From the NCBI GenBank assembly GCA_025618425.1, contig CM046833.1, positions 7,183,538 to 7,247,537 on the forward strand: 64,000 nt of DNA. Reading direction: 5' to 3'. Below, in pieces: positions 11,396 to 22,310 of the stretch. Each line of letters opens with the position of its first letter. Within the stretch, counting starts at the first letter, position 1. The translations under genes were made by a program, and so were the position numbers. The notes below the pieces were generated by a model. It was not told the DNA's origin, searched no databases, and saw only the letters and a program-made list of their open reading frames with translations. The stretch is from Heliocidaris tuberculata (Eukaryota > Echinodermata > Echinoidea > Camarodonta > Echinometridae).

Positions 11396-12486
11396 TTGGT
11401 CTTGAACTTGTTAATCTCTGATGACAATAATTCAAATTGTTTCTATTCTTCATCTAAGTTACTCCCAAGCATTTCACGTAGCAAGTGATTAAATGTACTC
11501 TTCAAATGTCTAATTATATTGACTTCACAATTTGCATATACTTAATACAAGTTTGATACCCCTGTTTCATTCCAAGATTCGAACTGAACAATTTCCTCAT
11601 GAGGATTGAAAATTGTATGAACATAGTATAACTCTGCATAATGTAGTGGCTTGCAATATAATGATTTGTTATCAACCAAAATATGTTTGTTATTCCATAC
11701 ATATTGCATGTGTTGAGTACACTTGTCCGGTTTCTTTCATCCCCTTTAAATTGGCAATGGTACATCTAGTTTCGACCATGCTTTTGAAATATTACAGTTT
11801 AATAAAGGAATGTTGTGTGTTTGTAGATATTTTGTAGAATAATTGCTGATTTTTTTCCTCACCAAATCTCTTTAAAAAAAATATTCAAGCACTATAATCC
11901 ACTTGGGGTTCTTTTTTTAGTGAAATATCTTTGAATTCATTTAAGTTGCTGAGTATCTATCATACAAGGTATGTTTGATACGAAATTTAAGTCCACCTTT
12001 AGAATAGTCTGCAAACATGGTCGTCCTTGATATTTTTGCTTGGCCTTCCCCCCAAAACATCAACATTTCAACTTCCTTTAAAAAATATCCTGGCATTTCA
12101 GTCCTTGACAATAGATATTAACAAGAGTACAACAAGAATACAACAGAAAACATGTCAGAGGTTGATCCATCAGCCTCTATTGTGGAGTTCATTTGGCGCT
12201 CTGCTTCGTGAGTCTCTCTCTTTACTTTAACTTCAATGACTGCTTTTCTATCATCCTTCCTGTCCCCCTTTTTAAAAAATTCAGTCTGTAGCATTTAGTA
12301 AGCAGTCATTTTGCTATAAAGTTCCTATATGACTTTGTCATGTTGCAGCCATGCTCCAGGGGTTTTGTTAGCTGTATTACGGTAATAAAATTTGTTGATT
12401 ATCTATCAGACTGCTAGACTGAATCTAGCAATTTGTTTCGTTTTCTTTTTCCAAACAACTGTTGTTTTATTGTATATATCTGACAG
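11132..12486 (+). other. Gene 1 intron: G/C hairpin and microsatellite
   Basis: At 11172-11212 a C-run and a G-run flank AGTGGCGGATT, so the strand can fold into GCACCCCCC.../...GGGGGGTGC. A (TA)n(CA)n(TA)n microsatellite occupies about 11325-11394. The remainder is AT-rich intron without conserved frames. Confidence 0.65.
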
Positions 12487-12531
12487 ATAGTGAAGCTTCT
12501 CCCGTCCCATCCTCTGGGAATTCAACTACAG
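12487..12531 (+). CDS. Gene 1 stalk exon 2 (phase 1-1)
   Basis: A 45-base exon flanked by TCTGACAG and ACAG|GTAACG, encoding DSEASPVPSSGNSTTG. Gene 4 has the same-sized exon at 46310-46354 (GSEVSHVPSSRNPTTG). It is rich in Ser, Thr and Pro and carries an NST sequon, so it is probably an O-glycosylated stalk next to the membrane. Confidence 0.8.
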
Positions 12532-12791
12532 GTAACGTCATTGTATTACAAGAATGTGTTTTACAGAAACAAATAAACATTTTCTTTTGTATCACAAAAC
12601 GGAGTGCATCCTTAACGTGTCAGTTTGATTGGTCCGAAGAAAAAAAAGAGAGAAGAATAAGACGTGTGAATACTAATTGTGATCTAAAATAATAGTTACA
12701 TGTATGTGATGTCAGAATACCATGTAATTACGTTGTGTCCCGCGACGCATCCTGTGTAAGACTATTATTCCTTATTTCTTTTAAATTACAG

Positions 12792-12908
12792 ACCGTGCCT
12801 TCAAATCATCTTTCCAGCCTATATGGATCTTGTACATAGTAGCATCTTGCGTGTTTATCCAAGTGATAATTACAGTGTTTGTGTTCCGCATCGTAAAGAG
12901 GAAACAAG
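12792..12908 (+). CDS. Gene 1 transmembrane exon (phase 1-1)
   Basis: Bounded by TTACAG and CAAG|GTTTGT. It encodes a short juxtamembrane piece ending SSFQPIW and then a hydrophobic helix (ILYIVASCVFIQVIITVFVF). The basic stop-transfer RIVKRKQ follows. No acidic or basic residue lies inside the helix, so charge pairing with an adaptor such as a DAP12/FcR-gamma type chain is not suggested. Orientation is type I, with the tail inside the cell. The gene 4 homologue at 46949-47059 is 6 bases shorter. Confidence 0.87.
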
Positions 12909-13934
12909 GTTTGTTGTAGAGAACCATTACCATAATTACATGTCTTTTTAGCAAACCGCGTTGATACTTGATTCAGAACAAAATAAATGGTTGGGGATAA
13001 TCGAAATATGTAGTTTCGGCTTTTACCAACCTTAAAATTGATTAGGTAAGCTTTCAGCCATTCCTGTGATTCTTCACTTTTTTTGTGCTGTCTTCTTTCT
13101 CGAGATCACAGGAGGAAAGATAGGAGATAATGAATAACCAGGGTTTATACAGTGACAGATTCATCTCTTTAATCCAGTTGGATTCTTCCACAATTTTTTT
13201 GACCAGAAATGTGTGTTAAAGTCAGTAATGAAGGCATCATTCCACCCAATGTTATATCCAGTGTTAAGGGCGTGTTTTGCAACTAATTGATGAGATGGAT
13301 TATTAAATCTAAGGGGGGTGGGGGGCCTTTTGTGTTCTTTCAATCAATCTTTCAGAGTTCTTCCTGTGTCGTCAACATAGGAACTGTCTCAATTAAGTGC
13401 ACGTATCTCTATTATTTTCTTTCTTCTACTCGTGATTTGTCCTGAAGTCAACCTTCCTCCTCAGTCAGATATTATTCTTCTAATTAAAACAAGGAGAAAC
13501 GCTGATACTTTAATATTTTGTTTTATCGTTGTAGGACTACACCTACCGAAACAAAGCCATGCTCATTTACTGCGAAAAGTACACCAGTAATGTTTTTATA
13601 GAAACTTTTAACAACATGCATATGAAATAATAATTTATTGTAGATAAGTATGCATAACACATTTATAGGTGTTCCTCATTTTGCTTACCAACGTTTCTAT
13701 AAATTTATAACCACCAAAGTAATATTATGAACACTTATGTGCTTACATCGTGTGCATAGGAAACACCGTGACGGAAAAAAAAAAAAAACACCCCAAAAGA
13801 ACGGATCACCGAATTTGTTTAAATGGTGACCATTGACATTAATTGTCTATCATGATATTTAAATAGTATCAGAGTAATGAAGCACCCTTTTAACAGCTCA
13901 AAACTATGTTCCTATTCTGGTTTAGCAATATCAG
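12909..13934 (+). other. Gene 1 intron carrying a Penelope-like relic
   Basis: About 1 kb between the TM exon and the first cytoplasmic exon. A minus-strand GIY-YIG-like relic occupies about 13161-13400 and an A-tract lies near 13775. A stretch at 13536-13590 has an acceptor-like start but no good partner in gene 4, so I do not call it an exon. Confidence 0.6.
13161..13405 (-). mobile_element. Penelope-like element relic (GIY-YIG endonuclease region)
   Basis: The minus strand reads YVDDTGRTLKD, a stop, then LKEHKRPPTP, LVAKHALNTGYNIGWNDA and ITDFNTHFWSKKLW. This resembles the GIY-YIG endonuclease end of Penelope-like retroelements (YVGxTGRTLxxRLxEHKR ... AxHxxxTxHxIxW). The stop stands where family members have Arg, consistent with CGA to TGA. 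Only the C-terminal part of the element is present, antisense within the gene 1 intron. Confidence 0.65.
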
Positions 13935-14032
13935 GATTAGCGGATCCAGCGTTGCAAACCTCCAGAGATCTACCAGTCGTTCCTGACTACGTAACTGAAA
14001 CCAGCAAACTAACATCAACGAGCGGAGTAAAT
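13935..14032 (+). CDS. Gene 1 cytoplasmic exon 1 (phase 1-0)
   Basis: A 98-base exon from ATATCAG to AAT|GTGAGT encoding GLADPALQTS...SKLTSTSGVN. Genes 2 (27641-27738) and 4 (47639-47736) have exons of the same length with the same ending (KLxSTSGVK). It has one Tyr (DYV) and no clear signalling motif. Because it runs from phase 1 to phase 0, skipping it changes the frame of the tail exon. Confidence 0.82.
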
Positions 14033-14437
14033 GTGAGTTAACAAAAGCTTATCAGTAACTTTTCATATGGATGTTTGGCTAATTCATTTGATTACACTTT
14101 CACTGGATAAATATAAAAAAAGATTGCAAAGACTTCAAAAATAAAATTTTGGACAATGTCAAAACTATTTTGTATTGCTTAAACGAAGTCATGTTTTCTG
14201 TTATCTTTTTAGTTAACGAATAATCCCTCATTTCGGGGGGTTCGCACATTTCAAAATGTCATGCATAACTTGCATATTAAAAAAAAAAAAAAAGATTATT
14301 CAACAAAGTATTTCTGATCATGTTTAGTGCTTTATAAAATTGATTTAAAGGATAATGTGAAACAGCTTTAGAACAGAATTCGTTTCCTCTTTGTTTTAAT
14401 TCATCAACTCTAAAGAGGCCTCTGACTTTCCATCATT

Positions 14438-14613
14438 CAGGGGCGGCGCCAGGGTATTTAAATAGAGGGGGGGGGGGCAAAATGACGCGTATAGCAACGT
14501 CGCACGTCGAGGGTCTTGAAATAACAAATATGACTATAACAGTTATGTCATAATTGCATGGCCTAGCCTTCTCTTCTCCATTTCCCCCTTCTCTTTCTCC
14601 TTTTCCCCCTTCT

Positions 14614-14644
<31 letters not shown>

Positions 14645-14705
14645 GCTCGCTTGAAAAATGATAGGGGGGCGGCCGCCCCCCTGCCCCCCTGTAGCGCCGC
14701 CCCTG
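14438..14705. mobile_element. hAT-type MITE in gene 1 intron (empty site in gene 4)
   Basis: It begins CAGGGGCGGCGCCAGG and ends in the inverse form CTGTAGCGCCGCCCCTG. An 8-bp flank CCATCATT (14430-14437) stands on the left and CCATTATT (14706-14713) on the right, a target duplication with one mismatch. The interior is G-, C- and T-tract filler without a transposase. The equivalent gene 4 intron has a single CCATTATT (near 48110) and no insert, which is an empty site. Confidence 0.8.
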
Positions 14706-14751
14706 CCATTATTCATATTATTGTCCAGTCTTTGTTTTTCTTGGTCAATAG

Positions 14752-15102
14752 TCTGTGGACGTCCGTATTGAGCGAGTAGAGGGCACAAATACAATTCCCG
14801 GCGTTCCAATGCCAGACGTGTTCTCGACTTACATGGCCATGGAGCCTATAAAACATTACAAATCTCCAGTAAGTACCAGCCAACATGGATGTAAGCCCAC
14901 TACTTCAAATGATGATGAGGTGACGTATGTAAGTCCCACACTCATCCGCAAGCACATGAAAGCAGACTCGAATCATAAGGAAGAACCTGCGTATGTTAAC
15001 ACAGGGGATGCATCATCATTTTGTGAAATAAGTAAAAATCACCCAAATGACTTTCAAGATAAAGTTGATGGCCTTGATGATGTTTTCACAACGTATTGTT
15101 AG
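14752..15102 (+). CDS. Gene 1 terminal cytoplasmic exon with tyrosine motifs
   Basis: Phase 0 exon after GTCAATAG encoding 116 residues to TAG. Tyrosine motifs in order: YMAM at residue 27 (YxxM, the PI3K p85 SH2 type), YKSP at 36 and YVSP at 59 (YxxP, the Crk SH2 type), and YVNT at 81 (YxN, the Grb2 SH2 type). The last is followed by the very conserved GxASSFCEIS. The exon ends VFTTYC. No ITIM (I/V/L-x-Y-x-x-I/V/L) or paired ITAM is present. Genes 2, 4 and 5 keep the YVNTGEASSFCEIS core, implying selection on that stretch. The signalling partners are inferred from motif knowledge only. Confidence 0.87.
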   Translation, partial: SVDVRIERVEGTNTIPGVPMPDVFSTYMAMEPIKHYKSPVSTSQHGCKPTTSNDDEVTYVSPTLIRKHMKADSNHKEEPAYVNTGDASSFCEISKNHPNDFQDKVDGLDDVFTTYC

Positions 15103-15362
15103 AGAAAGGAATTTACATGCAATACATTGCTTGAACTCTATATTTATGTTCTGTGCAAATTGTATAAAATCCTTTCTCTTCACTTGATAAGATTTAAACA
15201 GTATAATGTAAAAGGAATAAATAATGAAAATGAATAGATAATTAAATTCATCTCTTTTTATTTTTGTGTTTAACTAATGAGAATGTGATTCCTTAGAAAT
15301 ATCTTAGGTAAAATGAAATTTATCTCATAGGAATTAGAGCAATCAATACAAAAAAAATAATA

Positions 15363-15435
<73 letters not shown>

Positions 15436-17399
15436 AAAGAAGCGGTATGACCAAGAATTATGTTGAAGTTAGAACCATACGGACGTTCAAATCATTACCA
15501 TGATTACAGGAGTATGTGCTGATGTACATAATACACACTAGAAAACATGTACATTTTAGACTCGAATCAAGTATATAGCATGAAAAGACATAGTACACAA
15601 TATTGCACTTTATGAAAGATTTATTGTACCTTGTTCCATTATATTTTGCATGAAGCATTGACCGATATACACATTAAGAGTAAATTGATCATAATGCATT
15701 ACAGCCCATTCATGCTAGTTATGATCATCAAAGTCTAGAAGGATGACTGAAATAAAAGTACTTGTTAAGGATTGAAGTATAATGACATTTTTATACACCA
15801 TATTGTGTACTGAAAGAAGCACTGGTATTTGGGATAATGTTTTACCATTTCCCTTGCAGTTACAAAAGGCTTACTGTGAATTGTGTTGATATTTTTGTTA
15901 TTTAAATTTATTTACAGTATAGTGATAGGGACAGCTATTTTTAAGTCAAAGAAATTTTTTTCCTGATGTACATCAAAAAGACGCAAATACAAATGAGTTG
16001 ATATATTAGTTAATGTGTACCGTAGGACCGACAGAAAACGTGAAAAGGGATCGTTTAAACGAGCATATTACCAGTCTCATTTAAGTATTAACCTTTTTGT
16101 TTACCGCTATTCATTGTTCACTATTTTATTGCTTTCAACTGGCCTTAGCGTTTTTCTGCCTTATACTCCTACATTTTATTAACCATCGAATATTGTCCTC
16201 TTTCAACCTTTACGAAAATCAAATAATCAGGCTTTATTCAAAATGCCCGATTCAAACAGATGTATGGACGGTAACTAATCTCCAACATAAATATTAAAAA
16301 CGCAGATATAGAGAATTAATATTACATTGGAATATGTCATTATGTTTCATAACGTGTAAGAGAACATTAGTTTATAATTCTCAATTTAAAATCTGTGTAA
16401 ATTTATGTATGTACCTTCTCTTCCATGATTTGTTTTTTCTCTCTTGTGTATGTCTCTCTCCCTCTCTCTTCTCTTCCTTCTTGAAATTATTTTATGTGCT
16501 TATATACTTTTTATTAAACACTATAGAAATGTTGTATATGTTGTACATATATATGTTTACACCCACACACACACACACACACATGCAAATACACAGTAAA
16601 GCTGTCTAGCGACCCTTTTCCGGTCTAATGTCCTCTTTCAACCTTTACGTTGTTTTGGGATGAACATAAATTCTGCACTGTTCCAGATCAGGGATGTCGG
16701 GGATGATATCTTCGTCACTTTCTGTTTAGCTAGAGGTAATCGTGGAAATAAATGAAACAACCAGAAAATAAATCTCATAAATGGATACAAAAACAAAACA
16801 CACGCACACACACACACACAAAACAAAACAAACAAACTTAGGAATGAAGTCATGATATATTATACACATTGTATAATTATGTAGACTACACACCTACACT
16901 CATCTCACATGAGGCATATTGTTTGGAAGTATGAAATAAGTGTCAGAATCGCATACACTTCGATTCATTCTACAAGTACATAAGTGCAACAAGTATATAC
17001 GTCATGACATGTGGCACAGAATTTGTTACACGATATGGTACCACTCCCTGCTAGCAGTATTGGTGTGTATAGTTGTGTCCTAATAATAATTACATATTAT
17101 TTTCAATATGTATTTATTGTGATTTGATTTTTATGGAAGTTTATTCACTTACTAATATTTCAAGGAAGAAATGGATCGATTAGTAGTAGTTGTTAGATAT
17201 AACAGAGTACCACTGTCCCTCACACGAAGTTCTCCTTATGTAACATAAGTATGTCGGAGTTGAACCACAAAAAAAATCAAGGCTGGTAGAAGCTTAAACT
17301 ACAATTGAAAGTGACGATTATAAAAAAATCAATAAAAATGAAATAGCGTGAAATTTAGATAAGACATTTTACAGTAAAGAGGAATACATAAACAATTAT
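15103..17399. other. 3' flank of gene 1
   Basis: It includes the probable gene 1 3' UTR, with AATAAA-type signals (for example GGAATAAATAATG near 15214). An (AT)n(AC)n microsatellite lies at 15366-15434 and CA tracts near 16562 and 16800. The whole stretch is duplicated downstream of gene 4. No coding signal. Confidence 0.6.
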
Positions 17400-17575
17400 T
17401 ATTCTTCTTTAAATTCAATTTTTGTTCCCTGTCAATTTAGCGATATGTATTGTATTATTTTATGTAATCTTTTCAATTATGCAACTTTGTAAACTTTGCA
17501 TGTATCAGTCTGTTTTTACCATGTTATTTTCTTTTATCAATAAAACGAAATGAATGAATGAATGAATGAATGAAT
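17400..17575 (+). mobile_element. LINE-type 3' tail with (GAAT)n end, copy A
   Basis: A T-rich 3' UTR-like stretch runs through TTTTATCAATAAAACGAAATG into GAATGAATGAATGAATGA. A polyadenylation signal followed by short tandem repeats is typical of CR1/L2/Jockey-like 3' ends. The same tail is present at 52150-52345, so this insertion predates the segmental duplication. Confidence 0.5.
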
Positions 17576-17746
17576 GATTCTGTACCAGTTCTAAGAGTGC
17601 ATCAACCCATCAAATCCATTTTTCAATTAAAGAATCAATAATAAACCTAAATGAAGGACTGATTTCGTAGTTTCATTTATTAATGTGTGGGAGTGTGTGA
17701 AGACATGTACAAGTGGGATCAAATAGATGTTATTTATCATATAATT

Positions 17747-17850
17747 GCGCCTTCGAGAATCCACCCAATTTAGTTTTGCATGTCACGGAAGTTGCTGCGT
17801 TGCCTTATGTCTGTCTTTCAACAGTCAGTGATAGTGGTGAACCTGACCAT
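17747..17850 (-). pseudogene. Conserved ~105-bp coding-like element, copy 1 (decayed)
   Basis: The minus strand reads ITDC-stop-KTDIRQRSNFRDMQN-stop-IGWILEG. Three other copies (30750-30853, 43591-43696, 52541-52646) keep the same RQRSNFRD core. Here TGA and TAA stops interrupt it. I do not recognise the family. It lies between Ig genes on the opposite strand at each occurrence. Confidence 0.5.
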
Positions 17851-19686
17851 TTAGTTAAATAAACAGAAATCTCTTCATTGGTATTATTCGTCGGTCACTT
17901 TTCCCCCGTATTTATGGCACAATATGACATTACGTGATAAATATCTTAAACGCTTTATAAAAATCCCCAGACTAGAACATACTCTACCAAGAAAACGTGA
18001 CAGACCTCTTTGTTATATGGCGGCATGAATGCTCTACCCCACCCGTCGTACCTACACCTAATCTCTCATTAAACATGTAGATTACAAGTGAGTGACAACA
18101 AATGTTTTCCATCATGAATATGTTTGAGTGTTATAACAAAACAAAAAAACAAAACAACACAAAACAAAACAAAACAAAAAAAAAAAAAAAAAAAAAAAAA
18201 AGAATACATGATCATGATTCCCAAAACTCTTGCAATGATTTGCATACACCTTGCTCATACTCTATATTACAACCGATAATCATTTGTAGGGTATAACAGG
18301 AACAACAACCAGTTCTCTAGATAAAGCATGCACATATTCTATACTATTTCCTGTTCATAACATAATAAAATCCTACTGATAAAACTGATTGTATATCCCT
18401 TTAAGATTTGTAATCATGCATATCATTGCTTGATAGGTTTCGCTTTCTGACAGATGAAGCGAAACAAAAAGTGCTTGAACTATATATATGATAGAGAGGT
18501 TTGAAATCGGGATGAAGGGCTTTCCAACGAATAATCAGTGTATCATAGTTGTTGTTGTTTTTTGTGTGTGTGTGTGTTTTTTTGTTTTTGTCATTGAGAG
18601 ATGTTTCCGTGTGAAGGCAGAGGGAAAAATAAGTGTTAAATGGTTTTCATGCACGTTTTACATCAAGTTGGATGAAACGATATCAACGTATAAAACTAGC
18701 ACGTATTTGACTGAAAAACAGGGTGTTAATCAAACACCACCGTTTTAACTAGGTATAACTACAACAGATAAACGGTGCTAAAACAATATCAGTGCCAAAT
18801 TCAACTGCTTTAATTCAATCGTTTTTGTGCCCGTGCTTACTTAGTGTACTCTTAGATTATAGGCCCTAGAAAAAGTAATACAAAAAAGTAACATCCCTGG
18901 TTTCTACAGTGTAGCCATGGTACTACGGCCTAAAATGTGGCAAGGAACATGAGGAAGGCTAAAGAAATATTTGGTAGTATATTCATTCTGGATGCATATT
19001 TACACGATATAAATGATATAAATTTATAGTTGAACAATAATTAAACTGATTTCCTATGCCAACAAAGCAATATTGACATTTTACATCATTAGGTGAAAAG
19101 GATCAACAAGTTAAAAAAATAAAAAATAAAAATAAGTTGTAATATATTGCTAGCATAACTCCTTAGAAGAGAGTTGAGTTTAGATAGTGAGACATAAATT
19201 TACAAGATAATTAACTTCATGTATACACAACCGCTATTTCTAGGACCTATAATCTAAGAGCAAGATTATATGATGTAAGGACAGCTACTTTCAGATCCTC
19301 CCCATAATGCCGTGGCCTTCTCATTTTCTATCCTTTCGTGATTCGTTCTTTCAGTTCATCATCGATTTATACACCTGGATATGGCACCTGCTGAAAATAT
19401 CGAAAGTGATATATATATCATCAAAAAATAGAATCATAGAACAAATCAAATCAACTGGGCTGTAGTTCAAAGGATGTATTTCAGTATACATTCAGTTTGT
19501 TGGACTCATAATTAAGAAATTTGTGTGGTAAAATTGTAACGTATGTTCAAAGAATGATTGCTGCAGAGGTAGAAAAATGTTTGTTCAAAGGTTTTAAAGA
19601 CCATGTATGACCACATATTGCATTCCTTGGATTTTAATAGTGATACTCTTGATTTGTATAGTTTTATAGAAAAAATAATGATATGC
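17851..19686. other. Intergenic stretch, duplicated at 52.65-54.27 kb
   Basis: AT-rich with an A-tract at 18176-18200 and a GT tract near 18560. Islands are well conserved with the other copy (for example GGTTTCGCTTTCTGACAGAT at 18437). No exon-like structure is apparent. Confidence 0.55.
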
Positions 19687-19987
19687 TTCCATGGAGTAGG
19701 GGGGAGTGGAGGGGAGGGAGAGAAGAAAGACAGGGAAGTTTACACCCCAAGTGATAATAAGTACCACTATGCAAAGCGTAATCATTTCCTTATCTTGCTG
19801 TAATTGTGTGAAGGGTTAGGCCAAACACTGACCCTCAACATGGGAGAAATGGTGCATAGGACAACGTGTTATCATCTGAATAAGGAGGAGCTTCCACTGA
19901 AAGACCCCGTGTGACCATACATCACTCTCCATGGTATTCGTCGAAAGGGAGGAGAGCAAAAGTGTTCTTACTGGTATTTTTTTTTAA
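19687..19987. repeat. GGAGG-rich degenerate minisatellite, copy A left part
   Basis: Units centre on CCATGGAGTAGG followed by GGAGGGGAGGGAG, then a piece with TTCTTAC and ACAAACTCC. The array is split here by the TTAA-flanked THAP element and continues at 21388. Confidence 0.6.
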
Positions 19988-20328
19988 AGGGTGACTAAAA
20001 TAAAAAAATAATTGCCCATTTTTCGTAGGAAGGAGTCATCAGGAGCCAAAAAATATCTATCACACACTTTTTTATGCATTCAGTCGTATTTCATAATCAT
20101 TTGAAAAGTACATTTTTGCTGATTTACACAGTCATAAGCCCCGCCCCTAAAAAAAACCCATCGAGCGACATCATGATCACGTGATCTGTGACGTACGAGA
20201 AGTAAGGGAAAATATTCCACCAGCCCGGTGCCGAGCATGACATTCACCGCATCGACCATTTGCATCGCATATTTTCGTGTGTTTAATTCCTCACAATAAC
20301 TTTGATTTTGGGACACAATTTCATCAAT

Positions 20329-20510
20329 AATGCAAAATCGGTGTATAGTTGCGGGCTGTAGCAAGACCCCTAAAGATGATGTAAGCCTACGTACATCATT
20401 TTCCTAAAGATGAAAATCTACGGAAATTGTGGGTCGCAAAGGTATGCTCACGCGGGCAGAGTGGCAAGGGCCAAGCGAGTGGAGTACAATTTGCAGTGAT
20501 CACTTTTCTT
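20329..20510 (+). pseudogene. Frameshifted THAP zinc-finger domain
   Basis: Three frames in succession give the THAP signature: MQNRCIVAGCSKTPKDD (the C-x4-C start), then HHFPKDENLRKLWVAKV, then TRAEWQGPSEWSTICSDHF (the C-x2-H end). At least two frameshifts separate the parts, and the second frame changes near GTGGGTCGCAAAGG. THAP domains bind DNA and occur at the N terminus of P-element- and Kolobok-type transposases. Downstream sequence is Ala/Pro/Ser-rich and not transposase-like. The reverse strand at 20500-20736 is also open with an acidic Ser/Asp frame, but I cannot tell whether it is real. Confidence 0.7.
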
Positions 20511-21213
20511 CTCCAGCAGCTGCAGCAGCTTCACCCGCGGCCCCTTCCCCCGCGACCCCTTCACCATGCCCTGGCGCGTCTTCTGCGAGGGGTTCAAACA
20601 TAATGGTCGAATTTCCCTTGCCACTGCACTTGAGCTTCTTCGAATTCTCTTTCGGGATCGATAAATCATCTGATAAATCAGAGTTCGTATCTGGCTCAAA
20701 AAAGTCCTCCAAATCGGACTCGCGATCACTATCCATCTCTCTAAGTTACTCGAAGAATTCAGCCAAAAATCTAAGTCACTACTACCGTAGTACATGTAAA
20801 GCGAAGTAAAAACAAACCAAACAAAAGCGTTCACCAGTCGCTTAGTACGAGGGGGAACATAGTTGCCGTACTAAAGATGTGTAGTACATTGCACAGACGC
20901 ATAAAACGGCTGTGTACGCGTTTAAGACCAACGCAAAACTATCGTTCGGCAAGCTCAGATGGATGAGAACATTGTTCAAAGAAAAGTTAAAAAAACAAAA
21001 CAAGAACTGTATATTTGGGCAAAAGTGTTCACTGATCTTAAAGAAAATATATTGATAATGATTATTCACTCCTTAGACTGTATTGATTAATTTCCCTTTT
21101 TCATAAATTGTCCGTTGAACAGAGGGGTCAAATACCGCATTGTGTGTACAATGTTACATTGCCGCAGCCTGCAGATCTTGTGCCTCTTACTCTTCATACG
21201 TCACTTGGGGGTG

Positions 21214-21232
21214 TGACGTCAATTAGCCAATC
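21214..21232. promoter_or_regulatory. CRE-like site next to a CCAAT box, inside the THAP transposon
   Basis: The palindrome TGACGTCA (21214-21221) is followed within a few bases by AGCCAATCAG. This pair is common in promoters. It lies near the right end of the transposon, so it may have been the element's own promoter. No activity is shown. Confidence 0.3.
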
Positions 21233-21387
21233 AGCTCACGAGTTTTAAGGAAGGTCCCCAAACCTCCACTTTTCCCCTTTGTCGCCAAAACGAGACATAA
21301 TTTTGACAATCCATTGCCAGATTCGTGATTTGAATGCAAAAAATACATGGAAACAGCACCTTTTTTTCTCTCTAATTTAGTCACCCT

Positions 21388-22310
21388 TTAAACCAAGGAA
21401 ACAAACTCCCATATAAAAAGGACCCTGTAAGACCAAATATTATTCTATACTGAATTGTGATGGAAAGAGGAGGTGAATAAGGAAGGAGGTTATGTTCCAA
21501 CAGATGTTCTTACCTAGTGTAACATTCTGCAAGATATAAAGGAGAATGACCCCGTATGACCAGATATTACTCTCAATGGAGTAGGGAGGGGAAGGGGAGG
21601 AGAAGGAGGAGGGGGAGGAGGGGGAGGAGGAGAAGGATGGTGTATGTTCCTACAGTTGTACTTTCCTGGACAAAAAAGCTTCCAGAAAGCAATCGTATGA
21701 CCATACATCACTCTCCATAGAATTCCAAGAGAAATGGAAGCATAAGTAGAGGAGTAGGAAGAGGAGAAGGGGGGGGGGGGGTGTTCCTACCGGTATTTGG
21801 AGAAAGGGAGGAGAGCAGATTGAAGTAGGAGGAGAACGTGGATCAGGGGTTGTTCTTACAGGTGTTCTTACCAAGGGTAACAAACTCCCAGAGAAGGTTC
21901 CTGTAAGACCAAACATTATTATCCATGGAGTATTGAGGGAAAGAGAAGCTGGATGAGGAAGGAGGTTATGTTTCTACATTATGTTCTTATCAAGTGTAAA
22001 GCGCTCCCAGATAACGAGAATGACACCGTATGGCAAGACATCACTGTCCATGGAGTAGGGAGGGAAGGGGAGCAGGAGTATGAGGAAGAGGATGGGAGAT
22101 ATTCTTACATATGCTCTTACCATGGGCAAACAACTTATAGGAAACAAGCCGTGTGACCAGACACTATTCTCTATAGAATTCGCAGAGGAAGGGAAGCAGG
22201 AGTAGAATAATAGGAGGAGGGGGTATTCGTACAGGTATTCTTACCGAGGGTAACAAGCTCCCAAAGAAGGACCCAGTTAGACCAGACATCACTCTCAATT
22301 GAGGATGCAC
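21388..22310. repeat. GGAGG-rich ~125-bp minisatellite, copy A right part
   Basis: Degenerate units recur with their CCATGGAGTAGGG-type core near 21451, 21574, 21716, 21930, 22047, 22172 and 22298, so the period is about 120-140 bases. Each unit has TGACCAGACATxACTCTC before the core, a GGAGGAG purine run after it, and then TTCTTACAGGTATTCTTACC. The array is present in the second block at 54272-55432. Frames through it are purine-run artefacts. Confidence 0.65.

Larger units (their letters stand above)
8950..15102 (+). other. Gene 1: Ig-superfamily TM receptor with YxxM/YVN tail (open from V exon)
   Basis: Seven exons (8950-9249, 9852-10199, 11051-11131, 12487-12531, 12792-12908, 13935-14032, 14752-15102) join in frame into 445 residues ending at TAG. 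All have AG/GT borders, and exons 1-5 are phase 1-1. The order is V-like Ig, C-like Ig, two stalk exons, TM, short cytoplasmic exon and long tail. Gene 4 repeats the same exon order with matching sizes, which supports every border. N-glycosylation sequons are visible in both Ig exons and the second stalk. The signal peptide exon was not found. Introns hold a degenerate extra Ig exon, a Penelope-like relic and an hAT-type MITE. The best reading is a cell-surface receptor that recruits SH2 proteins when its tail is phosphorylated. Ligand and cell type are unknown. Confidence 0.8.
19988..21387. mobile_element. TTAA-flanked DNA transposon with THAP-domain relic (Kolobok-like)
   Basis: The ends AGGGTGACTAAA (19988) and TTTAGTCACCCT (to 21387) are inverse copies, with TTAA directly outside both (19984-19987 and 21388-21391). 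The 1.4-kb interior carries a THAP zinc-finger coding relic at 20329-20510 and then alanine/proline-rich frames. The matching place in the duplicated block (about 54505) has no insert, so it jumped after the duplication. TTAA targets together with a THAP-bearing transposase are known for the Kolobok superfamily, and P-element-like and piggyBac-like assignments are alternatives. The catalytic part of the transposase is missing. Confidence 0.75.

Noticed and set aside
13536..13590. Extra cytoplasmic exon in gene 1
   Set aside because: Has an acceptor-like start but no matching exon in gene 4 and no donor in the right phase.
14752..15102. ITIM or ITAM in the receptor tail
   Set aside because: The tyrosines read YMAM, YKSP, YVSP and YVNT. 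None has the I/V/L-x-Y-x-x-I/V/L pattern or ITAM spacing.
20429..20809. THAP-containing frame as a host gene
   Set aside because: The THAP domain is split over three frames and lies within TTAA-flanked inverted ends, so it is transposon debris.
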